The notes below the pieces were generated by a model. It had not been told where the DNA came from, searched no databases, and saw nothing but the letters and a program-made list of their open reading frames with translations. A stretch of DNA of 64,000 nucleotides from a bacterium OM1 bin76 (GTDB lineage: Bacteria > Actinomycetota > Acidimicrobiia > Spongiisociales > ZC4RG35), in the NCBI GenBank assembly GCA_002238785.1, contig MPNA01000006.1, positions 88,894 to 152,893 of the forward strand, written 5' to 3'. A program made the translations under genes and the position numbers. Positions 26,935-35,598 of this stretch are shown piece by piece (position 1 is the stretch's first letter; each line of letters opens with the position of its first letter).

Positions 26935-27707
26935 ACCGCGGTCGCCTCTTCCTCGGTGATTCCCAGATGTTGGAGGATTACCTTGGTGATCGCTACCGCC
27001 TCGGCGCCCGCCCGGACATCTTCGTCGCGGGGACGGGGGAGGGTCACCGGTATATCGTCCACCAACTTGCCTTCAGCCAAGAGGATCACACGATCGGCCA
27101 GGATTAGAGCCTCCTCGATGTCGTGGGTAACGAAGAAAATGGTCTTTTGGCTCTCCGCCCACAAATCCAAGAGCACATCATGCAGGTTGCGGCGGGTGAA
27201 GTAGTCAAGCGATCCGAAGGGCTCATCCATCAGGATCACATCCGAACCCACCGCCATGGCCGATGCGAGCGCAACCCGCTTACGCATGCCTCCCGAGAGT
27301 TCCCGCGGCCAGGAGTCAGCAAAATCGGTCAGACCCACCGCCTCCAACCAATGGGCAGTGATCTCTTCTCGTTCGCTGTCGGGCGTCTTCATGGCACGCA
27401 GGCCGAATTCCACATTCTCCTGGACGTGCAACCAAGGGAACACCGTGTCCTGCTGGAAGACCATTGCCCGATCGGCGCCTGGCCCGGTCACCACATCGTC
27501 ACCCAATCTAACCTGCCCGGCAGTGGGAGGCTGCAGGCCGGCCAGCACTCGAAGAAGGGTGGTCTTCCCGTGCCCCGAGCGCCCCACGACACATACGAAC
27601 TCGCCGCTCTGCACGTCGAAATTGACATCTTGAAGAGCATTCACCAACTGGCCGGACCGGTGTTCGAACACACACCATAGGTTTTCGAAAGTGACGACTC
27701 TTGACAT
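26931..27707 (-). CDS. ABC transporter ATP-binding protein (SsuB/TauB-like)
   Basis: 258 aa from ATG 27707, with AAGGAGG 8 nt upstream. Walker A GRSGHGKTTLLR, Q-loop MVFQQDTVFPWL, signature LSGGMRKRVALA, Walker B VILMDEPFG and the H-loop FVTHDIEEAL are all present. The 'PFG.LD' D-loop and 'FPWL' are characteristic of the nitrate/sulfonate/taurine/thiamine-precursor subfamily. It powers import through the two adjacent permeases. Confidence 0.92.
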   Translation of the reverse strand: MSRVVTFENLWCVFEHRSGQLVNALQDVNFDVQSGEFVCVVGRSGHGKTTLLRVLAGLQPPTAGQVRLGDDVVTGPGADRAMVFQQDTVFPWLHVQENVEFGLRAMKTPDSEREEITAHWLEAVGLTDFADSWPRELSGGMRKRVALASAMAVGSDVILMDEPFGSLDYFTRRNLHDVLLDLWAESQKTIFFVTHDIEEALILADRVILLAEGKLVDDIPVTLPRPRDEDVRAGAEAVAITKVILQHLGITEEEATAV

Positions 27708-27723
27708 GCTGTTTTCCTCCTTG

Positions 27724-28680
27724 TTAAAGCCCTAGGCGGCGGCCCGCTTCGGACCACCGGGTTATGAAACGGATTCCCAATACCAGCAAACCGTCGACCA
27801 CCACGGCCAGCACACCGAGAAACACAGTCAGGGACACCAGTGCCTCAGCAGCACCAAACGTGCCCATCAAAAAACTCCATATCCGGATCAGAAACCCTCC
27901 CCCCAACTGTGGCCCGAGCACCTCCACCAAGGCACCCAGTCCCCAGGCACCGGCCAGGGCGATCCGAAAGCCTCCGGCTATTTCAGGCACTGTCCCCCTC
28001 AAGTACACCCATCTGAATATGGATCTGGGGGTCCCTCCCAGGGTCAGAGCGGATTCCACAATACCCACCGGGATGTTCTCCGCTGCCCGGCGGCTGAAGA
28101 AATACATGAGCAGAGTGGTGTAGAAGGTAATCAAACCGATCGTGGTCAGGAGAGGAATCTCGATCCCGAACCAGATCACGAAGAAAGGGGCAGCGATGAA
28201 GATGGGTGCGGTCCCGAAGAAGGAAGCAACCGGTGTCACTACCTCGGCAATCTTGGGGAATACCAGACTGCCCAAACCCATCGACAGGCCAAAGATCGTC
28301 CCAAAGGCAGCCCCTATCAGAATGTTCTTGGTGGTCTCCACCAGATGGAGCGCGTACCCGAAGCAGATGTCGGGGATGTCTGCGATCCTCTCACTGGCAA
28401 GCTCCGGACAGGCCTGCGTTATATATCTGCTTTGCAATCCCTCGCTGAAAAGGAAGTTCTGCACGAAATGGGTGATGGTATTCCAAGGCCTCGGCATGAA
28501 AGTCTGAGGATCATCCATCAGAAAGAGGAGAGGCGAAATGGGCGAGGCCAACCACTCCCAGATCGCGAAAAAGGACACCATCCCCAGTAGCAAATAGATC
28601 ACATAGGCGATTCGGCGCCGCCGACTGGCGCGCCGCGCCTTTGCTCTCACATCAAGAACATCGGTGTTGGTCATCGTCAC
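27724..28680 (-). CDS. ABC transporter permease (NitT/TauT type)
   Basis: 318 aa. A basic N-terminal cytosolic segment precedes six membrane segments. The EAA loop is VGIVESALTLGGTPRSIFRWVYLRG, then TVPEIAGGFRIALAGAW. A polar external loop (about residues 60-105, with Cys in QACPEL and DICFGY) lies between TM1 and TM2. The start is GTG 28680 or ATG 28674. It lies between the binding protein gene, from which a strong hairpin separates it, and the ATPase gene. Confidence 0.88.
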   Translation of the reverse strand: MTMTNTDVLDVRAKARRASRRRRIAYVIYLLLGMVSFFAIWEWLASPISPLLFLMDDPQTFMPRPWNTITHFVQNFLFSEGLQSRYITQACPELASERIADIPDICFGYALHLVETTKNILIGAAFGTIFGLSMGLGSLVFPKIAEVVTPVASFFGTAPIFIAAPFFVIWFGIEIPLLTTIGLITFYTTLLMYFFSRRAAENIPVGIVESALTLGGTPRSIFRWVYLRGTVPEIAGGFRIALAGAWGLGALVEVLGPQLGGGFLIRIWSFLMGTFGAAEALVSLTVFLGVLAVVVDGLLVLGIRFITRWSEAGRRLGL

Positions 28681-28719
28681 TGGAGATCTGGTCCTTATTT
28701 TTGGCTTTTACAGGCCAAA

Positions 28720-28751
28720 CGCGGGGCCGGACGGACTGGTCCGACCCCGCG
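28720..28751 (-). terminator. Strong hairpin between binding-protein and permease genes
   Basis: A 13-bp stem with one mismatch (CGCGGGGCCGGAC / GTCCGACCCCGCG, loop GGACTG-type, 6 nt) lies 45 nt after the binding-protein stop and 40 nt before the next start. No T tract follows directly on the transcribed strand. It probably attenuates or processes the message so that the binding protein is made in excess. Confidence 0.55.
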
Positions 28752-28795
28752 TCGGCTATTTCTCTTGTCTACTCAGACAAAACGTTTCCCGGAAC

Positions 28796-30556
28796 CTAGC
28801 CGATAAGGGCGGCCTCGAGGAAGCGCTGTGCGTCGTAGAAGTTATAACGGTCATAGAAGACATGGGCCTGATCCACCAACGCCTGCTGGCTCTCGGAGAG
28901 ATCCATGTCCATGGCGCGGGCGAACAGATCGTCGGAGCGATCCTGCATGCCCTTCAGGTCGTAATAGAGCTCCTGGGCCAGCAAGAACTGCTCCAAGCCT
29001 GCCTGGGTGTCGTAGGTCGCCGACAGCGTCCCTTGAGACTTCAGCTTCTCGATCTGGGTCCTGAACACCGTCTCGGGGTGATAGCTGGGCAGACTCAAGT
29101 CCCACAGGGCTTCCTGGTCTTCCCAGTTGAAGGACGGGTCAATCGTGTCCCAGATGATCCCGATGTCTTCGGGCTCCATGCTCAGAGAGCGCTTCTCATT
29201 GATGATGTTGGCCTCGATCTCCCACAACTGATATTGAGTGTCGGGATCTTCCAGAGCGGCAAAGATGCGGTTGGCAACGGAGATGACCCGGTAGGCCAAG
29301 TCCTTGTTCTCTTCAACCCACTCGCGACGGGCCAGCAGTCCGGTACCACCAACAGTGGACGAAGCGATGGCTGTCTGCTGCGAGAGGGCGTCATGCTCAT
29401 ACATCTGAGCGAAGTTGATCAGCGGATCCCATCCGTTGCGCATCATCTGCACCAGGGTGGGGGCGCCGTACGGCATGGCGAAATCAATCCGTCCGGCAAC
29501 TGCTGAGAGCTCCACGATTGTGGGGTCGTCAACATACACCGGCTGGGCATAGTTACGCCAGTCGTTGGTGGTAACGCGGATCGGCTGGGGATTGCCGTCA
29601 GCATCCAGAGACGGCGTGCCGTCCCTATTCAAGAGCACCAACTGGTTGCCTTCAGCGTCGAGCACCGGGATGTCCTCTTCCACATCTTCCCACCACTGCG
29701 GGAGATATGCGAAGAAGGCGTCGGAATACTGCGCCTGGGTGGTGCTGTGCGGCGGGATGTGAACTTCGGAGCCCACCAACTGCTCAACAGCGGCTTGGGC
29801 GGCTTCGGGGAAGGTCATCCCTTCATCCATGAACTCCAACGCGGTCTTGGCATCGCTGTCAGGCGACACGAGGATGGCGTAGCCAACGTAGATGTCCGCG
29901 AAGTGAATGGGAGGAATGCTCTGACCGAAAGTCTCCAGCGTTCCGAACACTCCCGGCACCCAGCCTTGGGCGACATCACCATCACCGCGCTGCAACCAGG
30001 GAACGATCTCCTGGGAAGCGGTGAAGTAGTGATAGGTGGGGGTGTTGGGTGTGATGGTGATGTTCAACTCATCCCACCAGCCCAACTCGATCGGAATCTG
30101 CCAGTAGGCGAGGTCGGCGCAGCAGGGGTAGATACCCATGCGCACCTCAGCAGCCCGGACCTCGGGCGCCTCCACCATTGAGGCCATTTCCAGTTCCATC
30201 GCAGCCTGCTCTGCAGCCGCCTCAGCAGCAGCCGCCTCAGCAGCCGCCGCGTCAGCAGCCGCCTGAGCCTCTGCCAAGGCAGCCTGCGCCTCAGCATCAC
30301 CGGCCGCGGCAGCAGCCTTGGTCTCTTCCAGCTCGGCCATAGCAGCCTGGGCAGCAGCCTCTGCTTCAGCAGCCGCGTCCGCAGCCGCGTCCGCAGCCGC
30401 CTGAGCCTCAGCAGCAGCAGCAGCCTGGGCAGCAGCCTCTGCCTCAGCAGCAACAGCTGCGGCTTCCGCGTCAGCGGCAGCGTCGCCGTCGCCGCAGGCC
30501 GAAGCCAGCAAAGCCAAGGCCGCCATCACTACGATGACGCCTTTAATTTTCTTCAT
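28796..30556 (-). CDS. ABC transporter substrate-binding lipoprotein with alanine-rich stalk
   Basis: 586 aa from ATG 30556, with GGAAGGAAGA upstream. Signal peptide MKKIKGVIVVMAALALLASAC ends in a lipobox, so Cys21 should be lipidated. Residues about 23-125 are almost only Ala, Glu, Asp and Gln, probably a long helical or coiled stalk. The binding domain follows: RMGIYPCCADLAYWQIPIEL and GQSIPPIHFADIYVGYAILV resemble NMT1/THI5 or SsuA-type NitT/TauT receptors. The receptor part is about 450 aa, longer than the usual 300, with an extra C-terminal helical region. Substrate unknown. The stalk may lift the receptor above a thick wall or outer layer (inference). Confidence 0.85.
   Translation of the reverse strand: MKKIKGVIVVMAALALLASACGDGDAAADAEAAAVAAEAEAAAQAAAAAEAQAAADAAADAAAEAEAAAQAAMAELEETKAAAAAGDAEAQAALAEAQAAADAAAAEAAAAEAAAEQAAMELEMASMVEAPEVRAAEVRMGIYPCCADLAYWQIPIELGWWDELNITITPNTPTYHYFTASQEIVPWLQRGDGDVAQGWVPGVFGTLETFGQSIPPIHFADIYVGYAILVSPDSDAKTALEFMDEGMTFPEAAQAAVEQLVGSEVHIPPHSTTQAQYSDAFFAYLPQWWEDVEEDIPVLDAEGNQLVLLNRDGTPSLDADGNPQPIRVTTNDWRNYAQPVYVDDPTIVELSAVAGRIDFAMPYGAPTLVQMMRNGWDPLINFAQMYEHDALSQQTAIASSTVGGTGLLARREWVEENKDLAYRVISVANRIFAALEDPDTQYQLWEIEANIINEKRSLSMEPEDIGIIWDTIDPSFNWEDQEALWDLSLPSYHPETVFRTQIEKLKSQGTLSATYDTQAGLEQFLLAQELYYDLKGMQDRSDDLFARAMDMDLSESQQALVDQAHVFYDRYNFYDAQRFLEAALIG
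30180..30485 (-). repeat. Low-complexity GCAGC-rich tract coding the alanine-rich stalk
   Basis: Imperfect repeats of GCAGCCGC and GCCTCAGCAG-like units span about 300 bases inside the binding-protein gene. They encode alternating Ala with Glu, Asp or Gln. Such DNA is prone to slippage, so stalk length may vary between strains. Confidence 0.7.
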
Positions 30557-30677
30557 GGGATCTTCCTTCCGCTCGCTTGCTCGTCGTGCTTTGCGCACAC
30601 GTTTCCGAAGTGGCTTATGTCGGTATGCCGACTCCCGCCTAAATATATAGCAACAAAAAGGACCTAATCCCAAAACA

Positions 30678-30695
30678 GGCGCCTTTTTTGGCGCC
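30678..30695 (-). terminator. Probable terminator of the molybdoenzyme operon
   Basis: GGCGCC-6nt-GGCGCC hairpin with an A/T loop, followed on the minus strand by TGTTTT, 41 nt after the stop of the large subunit gene. A/T-rich sequence at 30640-30660 (TATATATTTAGG on the minus strand) may contain the -10 of the ABC transporter promoter. Confidence 0.5.
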
Positions 30696-30735
30696 GGGAG
30701 CGGGGTTGCTTCTGTTTTTGATCGTGGAGTCGGGT

Positions 30736-32970
30736 CTATCCCGCTGACCGCAATCCGGCAGACACCTGCCCTGGAGTTAAGGGAAGTTGGTTGAACCACA
30801 CCCCTGTGGCGTCGAAGAGCGCCGCGGAAACCGCCGGCGCCAGGGGGACAAAGGGCATCTCCGCCATACCCCGCACACCCCATGGGCCACGGGGATCTGG
30901 AATCTCCACAATGACGCTCTCCACTCGCTCCGGGATATCACCGATGCCGGGTATCAGATAGGTACTCAGGTGAGGATTGAGGATCTTTCCCTGTTCTGTG
31001 ACAAGCCGCTCCGTCACTGCATAGCCATGAGCTTGAGCCACTGCCCCTTCGACCTGACCCTTCACCAAGCCGGGGTTGATGGCCTTGCCGACATCCACCG
31101 CGCAGACCACCGACTCCACCTTCAAGTGGCCGGTGTCCACATCAACGGTTACCTCCACCGCCTCAGCCATCCAACCGTATGCGAAGTTGAGTTCACCGGC
31201 GCCGGTGTGAGGGTCGAACGTCTCGGTGGGCGGTGGAACGAAGCGGAACTTGCCCAGTGCCGGACGATCTCCCTCCAGCCAGCGTTTCTGGGCTTCCTCC
31301 GTAGCGCCCAGAATGGAGTTGCCTGCCATCCAGGTCAATCGGGAAGCAGAGGCCGACCCCGAATCGCCTGTGTAGGCCGTGTCGGAATACCGGGTCTCGA
31401 CCACCCCGACATCCACCCCGGCCGCTTCGGCAGCCATCTGGGCGAAGGCCGTATGGGCGCCCTGTCCTACCTCGGCGCCGCTGTGATACAACACCACCTT
31501 CTCCACTTCTTCGTCGCCCCACAACTCGACGGCCGCCTCGCATCGCTCTGGGAAACCGAACGAGAATCCGACATTCTTGAAACCACAGGCAAAACCCCTC
31601 CCGCGGCGCTGCCGGGATGCATCGGCGGGCAGGGACCTGAATACCGGGAAGGGAGCGGTCACAGTTTTCGGGGGATCCTCCCATGCCGCCCGGTCGGCAC
31701 AAGCCTCGATCACTTCGGGAAGGCTTACCACCGATGGAACCGTGGTTCCCCAGTGACCGATGTCACCCTCCCTGAAGCAATTACGAAGCCGCAGTTCCAC
31801 GGGATCCATTCCAAGCTCCACGGCCAGGCGGTTCATCTGGCCTTCGGCTGCCATGGCTCCTTGAGGGGCCCCGAAGCCCCGGAAGGCGCCGCCGGGAACC
31901 GAATGGGTGTACACCACCCGTGAATCCACCTTCAGATTGGGAACCCGGTATGGCCCGACCGAACAGAGATGCATGTTGCCCATGACCTTGTCGGAGGTGT
32001 AGTTGTAGGCGCCCGCGTCCATCCACCCCTCTGCCTCCACAGCGGTGAGAACACCTTCGCGGGTTGCGCCCCAGCGGGCATGGATCACTGCCTTGTGACG
32101 TTTGTGGTGCCCCACGATGCTCTCCTCACGAGACCACACCGTCCGCACCGGTCTACGAATTCCCTTACGGGCCAGCTTTTGCACCGCCAGTGCCATCACG
32201 ATCTGCAACGACATGTCCTCCCGACCCCCGAACGCTCCTCCGATGGCCGGGTAGATGACCCTGATGCGTTCCGGTTTGAGATCGAGCGCATGGGCGATCT
32301 GTTCCTGGTCCTCATGGGTCCATTGCCCGGCGATCTCAACGGTGATCCGGTCCTGGGAATCCAGGTAGGCCACAGCCGCCTCCGGTTGCAGATAGGCATG
32401 TTCCTGCAGGGGAAGGACATACGTGCCGCTCACCTCCACATCGGCAGCCCGCCACCCCCCCTCCATGTCTCCCACCCGGAATTTGAGATGCTTGTAGGTG
32501 TTGGTGCCCAAACCGTTCTCGGGATGCACCAGCACCGTGTCGGTGCGGGCCGATTCCAGATCAGGGACCAGCGGAAGGTCCTCCCATTCGACCCGCAGTC
32601 GCTTGGCGCCTTCTTCGGCCTGCTGCCGTCTCTGCGCCACCACCACTGCGATCTGGTCTCCCTCCCATCGGCTGACCTCAGAGGGGACCTCACTGCGGTT
32701 CGTCGCCCCCACCCCCACCAACACCGGCTGATCGAAGCGGGTCAGCCCGTATTCATTGATCGGAACGTCGGCGGCGGTAACCACTTCGATCACCCCGGGC
32801 GCCGCCATCGTGTCGGAGACATCCATCGCCACCATCCGGGAATGAGGACGACCGCTGAACACCACTTTGGCATACAGGGCGTCCCCTCGATGGATATCCG
32901 CCGGGTAGAGGGCTTCCCCGGTGGTTTTGGACGTGGCGTCGCGGCGGGGCGCAGAGCTACCGATGCTCAC
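30736..32970 (-). CDS. Xanthine dehydrogenase family molybdopterin-binding subunit
   Basis: 744 aa from GTG 32970, whose GTGA overlaps the upstream gene's stop. The longer frame to 33138 lies inside the neighbour and is not real. Motifs are TGEALYPADI, IGGAFGGRED, PGGAFRGFGAPQGAMA (MoCo contact) and GVRGMAEMPFVPLAPAV with the expected catalytic Glu. The CO-dehydrogenase active-site loop (VAYRCSFR) is absent, so it is an XDH/purine-hydroxylase-type enzyme rather than form I CODH. It forms a complex with the fused FAD/Fe-S protein. Neighbouring deaminases support a purine or related N-heterocycle substrate. Confidence 0.88.
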   Translation of the reverse strand: MSIGSSAPRRDATSKTTGEALYPADIHRGDALYAKVVFSGRPHSRMVAMDVSDTMAAPGVIEVVTAADVPINEYGLTRFDQPVLVGVGATNRSEVPSEVSRWEGDQIAVVVAQRRQQAEEGAKRLRVEWEDLPLVPDLESARTDTVLVHPENGLGTNTYKHLKFRVGDMEGGWRAADVEVSGTYVLPLQEHAYLQPEAAVAYLDSQDRITVEIAGQWTHEDQEQIAHALDLKPERIRVIYPAIGGAFGGREDMSLQIVMALAVQKLARKGIRRPVRTVWSREESIVGHHKRHKAVIHARWGATREGVLTAVEAEGWMDAGAYNYTSDKVMGNMHLCSVGPYRVPNLKVDSRVVYTHSVPGGAFRGFGAPQGAMAAEGQMNRLAVELGMDPVELRLRNCFREGDIGHWGTTVPSVVSLPEVIEACADRAAWEDPPKTVTAPFPVFRSLPADASRQRRGRGFACGFKNVGFSFGFPERCEAAVELWGDEEVEKVVLYHSGAEVGQGAHTAFAQMAAEAAGVDVGVVETRYSDTAYTGDSGSASASRLTWMAGNSILGATEEAQKRWLEGDRPALGKFRFVPPPTETFDPHTGAGELNFAYGWMAEAVEVTVDVDTGHLKVESVVCAVDVGKAINPGLVKGQVEGAVAQAHGYAVTERLVTEQGKILNPHLSTYLIPGIGDIPERVESVIVEIPDPRGPWGVRGMAEMPFVPLAPAVSAALFDATGVWFNQLPLTPGQVSAGLRSAG

Positions 32971-34418
32971 GGCATCTCTCCCGACGCTTCTGCGACTGCC
33001 TGAATGATCGGGTAGTAGCCGGTACAGCGACACAGGTTCCCGCTCAGAGCGGTCCGGATCTCTTCTTCCGTTGGATCGGGGATCTTCTCCAAGAGCTTGG
33101 TGGCTGACATCAGGAAACCGGGGGTGCAGTAGCCGCATTGAACGGCGCCGGTGCGGCAGAAAGCGGACTGCACAGGGTTGAGTCCTCCGTTGGCGAGGCC
33201 TTCCACGGTAACGATCTCCGCCCGGTGGGCCCGGGGAGCAGGAGTGAGGCAGGAGAGGGCGGCCTCCTTGTCAAGAAACACCATGCATGCGCCGCATTCT
33301 CCCTCCGCACACCCCTCCTTGGTTCCGGTGAGAGATGTTCCCGCAGCCGGCCCCGCCACATCCCGCAGCCAGTCGAGCAGGGTCAGATCTCCACCACTGC
33401 GGGTGACGATCGGTGTCCCGTTAACCACCGCTTCGATGGAATCGCCCTCCTGGTGAGAATACGCCTCGTTCAAAGTCGGCTGGTCGGAGACGCCGAACTG
33501 CACCGGGCGGGAAGGAACCGCCTGCCGTTCGTCACCATCCCTAATAGCGGTCAGCGCCCGGCGAACCATCACCTCGGTTGTCCACCTCCGGTACTCGGCT
33601 GTTCCTCGAAGGTCGTCGATGGGTTCTATCCCGGCTGCTGCGGCCCGCGCCGCGGACACGATGGTCTCTTCATCCAGTTTCCTGCCCAACAAAGCCCGCT
33701 CGGCCCCCCGCGATCGCACTATCACCGGAGCAACGCTCCCCAGAGAAATCCGGGCCGAGGTGACTAAACCCGCGGGGTCCGCCTCGACAACCAACGCCAT
33801 ATGCACCACCGATATAGCCTGCGCCATCCGCAGTCCCAGCTTTACGAACAAACCGGACTGGTGGCGGGCAAGCCCGGGAAAGATGACCGCGGTCACCATC
33901 TCGTCCGCAGCCAATGTGGTGGAGCGGAAGCCGGGATAGAAGTCGGCCAGGGCCTGCTGCCGTTCGCCGCGTTGGGAACGAATAGTCAACCTGGCGTCCA
34001 AGGCGTTGAGGGCGGAAATGGTGTCGTTGGCGGGGCTGGCGGTCACCAGGTTCCCCACCACCGTGGCGCGGGCCTGCAGGGGAGGAGCTCCCACCTCCAT
34101 CGATGCCTGCGCCAGTGGAAGAGCCCTTTCCCACAGCAGTTGCGAAGCGACCACATCGGCATGGGTCACCAGGGGACCCAGGTGGATGTCTCCATTGAGG
34201 TCCTCTTCAATGTGATCGAGACCTCTGATCCGGGAGATGTCCACCAGCATGTGCAAACCCTGCCGGACCCCGCGGCGGACTTCCAACACCAGGTCGGTCC
34301 CCCCTGCCACCAACCGGGCTCCTTCCCCGTGGTCGGCCAGCAACGCCAGAGCTTCCTCCACGGTGGAGGGCGACTCGTAGCGGTCGGTTAGGTCGGATCG
34401 GTGCTGAACGTCGTGCAA
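32967..34418 (-). CDS. Fused FAD-binding and 2Fe-2S subunit of the molybdenum hydroxylase
   Basis: 483 aa. Residues 1-300 are a CoxM/XdhB-type FAD domain (LVAGGTDLVLEVR, ATVVGNLVTASPANDT, SLGSVAPVIVR). After a linker, residues about 325-480 form a CoxS/XdhC-type domain: a plant-type 2Fe-2S site in GCAEGECGACMV with a further Cys at SCLTP, and a second 2Fe-2S site from QCGYCTPG and CRCTGYYPI. These are usually two separate genes; here they are joined in the order FAD then Fe-S, opposite to the eukaryotic XDH order. It passes electrons from the Mo centre to FAD. It overlaps the large subunit by 4 nt. Confidence 0.9.
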   Translation of the reverse strand: MHDVQHRSDLTDRYESPSTVEEALALLADHGEGARLVAGGTDLVLEVRRGVRQGLHMLVDISRIRGLDHIEEDLNGDIHLGPLVTHADVVASQLLWERALPLAQASMEVGAPPLQARATVVGNLVTASPANDTISALNALDARLTIRSQRGERQQALADFYPGFRSTTLAADEMVTAVIFPGLARHQSGLFVKLGLRMAQAISVVHMALVVEADPAGLVTSARISLGSVAPVIVRSRGAERALLGRKLDEETIVSAARAAAAGIEPIDDLRGTAEYRRWTTEVMVRRALTAIRDGDERQAVPSRPVQFGVSDQPTLNEAYSHQEGDSIEAVVNGTPIVTRSGGDLTLLDWLRDVAGPAAGTSLTGTKEGCAEGECGACMVFLDKEAALSCLTPAPRAHRAEIVTVEGLANGGLNPVQSAFCRTGAVQCGYCTPGFLMSATKLLEKIPDPTEEEIRTALSGNLCRCTGYYPIIQAVAEASGEMP

Positions 34419-34423
34419 AGTGG

Positions 34424-35017
34424 CTATCCCTCCGTCTTCGAACTGTTGTAAACGAGGCCGCCTCCCCCCACATAGTCTTGCAGCACGGCTACTGCTTCGG
34501 CCCGCAGGACATCCTCCACTACCCCGATCCCTCGCCTCTGGAACCCCTCCACCCAGTCGGACGGTCGGTTACCTTCATCGAAGCCCACTGCTCGGGCATC
34601 TTCCTCACGAGCGCCGATCACCACCCGGGAGACTCCCGACCAAGGGATGGCCCCCAGGCACATGGCGCAAGGAGAGCAACTGGTGACCAACTCGGTGGGG
34701 CCCTCGTTGCCTTCGGTCAGGTCAAAGTTCCCCAAGGCCTGTCCGGCCAGACAGATCGCCACCACCTCGGCGTGGGCAGCGGCGGAGGTGCTGGGAACCA
34801 CCCGATTGACCCCCAGCGCCAGCGGACGGCAGGTCTTGAGATCGAACACAGCCGCCCCAAATGGGCCCCCGGTTCTCTCCGCCACGTTGCGACGGGAAAG
34901 CTCCACAGCCAATGCCATCCGTTCCTCCCGGGTGGGGAAAGCCTGGCGCGGGTCCACTAGTTCATGAGTCCAAGGGGGAAGATCCCAACGCATGCTGACC
35001 GGGAGTGACAAGCCCAT
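34424..35017 (-). CDS. Cytidine/guanine deaminase-like protein, copy 2
   Basis: 197 aa from ATG 35017; the longer upstream frame is out of register with copy 1 and is a shadow. Zinc motif HAEVVAI plus TSCSPCAMCLGAI matches the CDA superfamily (His, Cys, Cys, catalytic Glu). RRNVAERTGGPFGAAVFD resembles guanine/tRNA-adenosine deaminases. It shares the N-terminal SMRWDLP and the RRNVAERTG..FGAAVFD segment with the gene 9 nt upstream, so they are a tandem duplication. It likely deaminates a purine or pterin-like base feeding the molybdenum hydroxylase (inference). Confidence 0.85.
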   Translation of the reverse strand: MGLSLPVSMRWDLPPWTHELVDPRQAFPTREERMALAVELSRRNVAERTGGPFGAAVFDLKTCRPLALGVNRVVPSTSAAAHAEVVAICLAGQALGNFDLTEGNEGPTELVTSCSPCAMCLGAIPWSGVSRVVIGAREEDARAVGFDEGNRPSDWVEGFQRRGIGVVEDVLRAEAVAVLQDYVGGGGLVYNSSKTEG

Positions 35018-35025
35018 GCTCGACC

Positions 35026-35595
35026 CTATGTCCCCCCTCCCCCATCGGCGTACTCTCGGAGCACCGCCACCGCCTCGGTTCGCAGGACATCCTCTGTGAC
35101 CGCTACTCCCTGCCGCTGCAACTCCTGCACCCAGTCGGGAGGTCGGCTGCTCCCGCCCAAGCCAAGCGACCGGGTGTCCTCCTCGCGGGCTGCGATCACC
35201 AGACTGGACACTCCCGACCCGAGTATCGCTCCCTGGCACATCATGCAGGGGGCGCAACTGGTCAGCAACTCGACCGGTCCTTCGCTTGCCGCCCTCAGAT
35301 CGTGGTGCCCTCCTGCTACACCGGCCAGGCATACCGCCACCACTTCGGCGTGGGCTGCCACGGTAGCACTCGGCGCCACCACATTGACCCCCACCGCCAT
35401 GAGACGGCGTGTGGACAGATCGAAGACGGCCGCCCCGAACGGATCGCCGGTTCTCTCCGCCACGTTGCGACGGGAAAGCTCCACAGCCAACTCCATACGC
35501 TCCGACATAGTGGAGAAGCGTCTGTGGGAGCGCGCCAGGTGTTGCGCCCAGCGGGGAAGATCCCAACGCATGCTGACCGGGAGAGGCAAGGCCAT
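35026..35595 (-). CDS. Cytidine/guanine deaminase-like protein, copy 1
   Basis: 189 aa from ATG 35595. The zinc site is HAEVVAV and TSCAPCMMCQGAI. N-terminal PVSMRWDLPRW and ELSRRNVAERTGDPFGAAVFD are near-identical to copy 2; the C-terminal half has diverged (VLRTEAVAVLREYADGGG). It is 3 nt downstream of the PLP enzyme gene's stop, so the run from the PLP enzyme to XDH is one transcription unit. The two paralogs may form a heterodimer or have split substrates. Confidence 0.85.
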   Translation of the reverse strand: MALPLPVSMRWDLPRWAQHLARSHRRFSTMSERMELAVELSRRNVAERTGDPFGAAVFDLSTRRLMAVGVNVVAPSATVAAHAEVVAVCLAGVAGGHHDLRAASEGPVELLTSCAPCMMCQGAILGSGVSSLVIAAREEDTRSLGLGGSSRPPDWVQELQRQGVAVTEDVLRTEAVAVLREYADGGGGT

Positions 35596-35598
35596 CCT

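Noticed and set aside
25726..27204. Plus-strand 492-codon open frame across the ABC permease and ATPase genes
   Set aside because: It is the antisense shadow of two clearly recognised genes; composition is Gln/His/Pro/Arg-rich nonsense.
25717..30556. ABC importer as taurine/sulfonate uptake feeding CoM synthesis
   Set aside because: Subfamily includes sulfonate importers, but the receptor is atypical, the locus is 12 kb from the CoM genes and no desulfonation gene is coupled.
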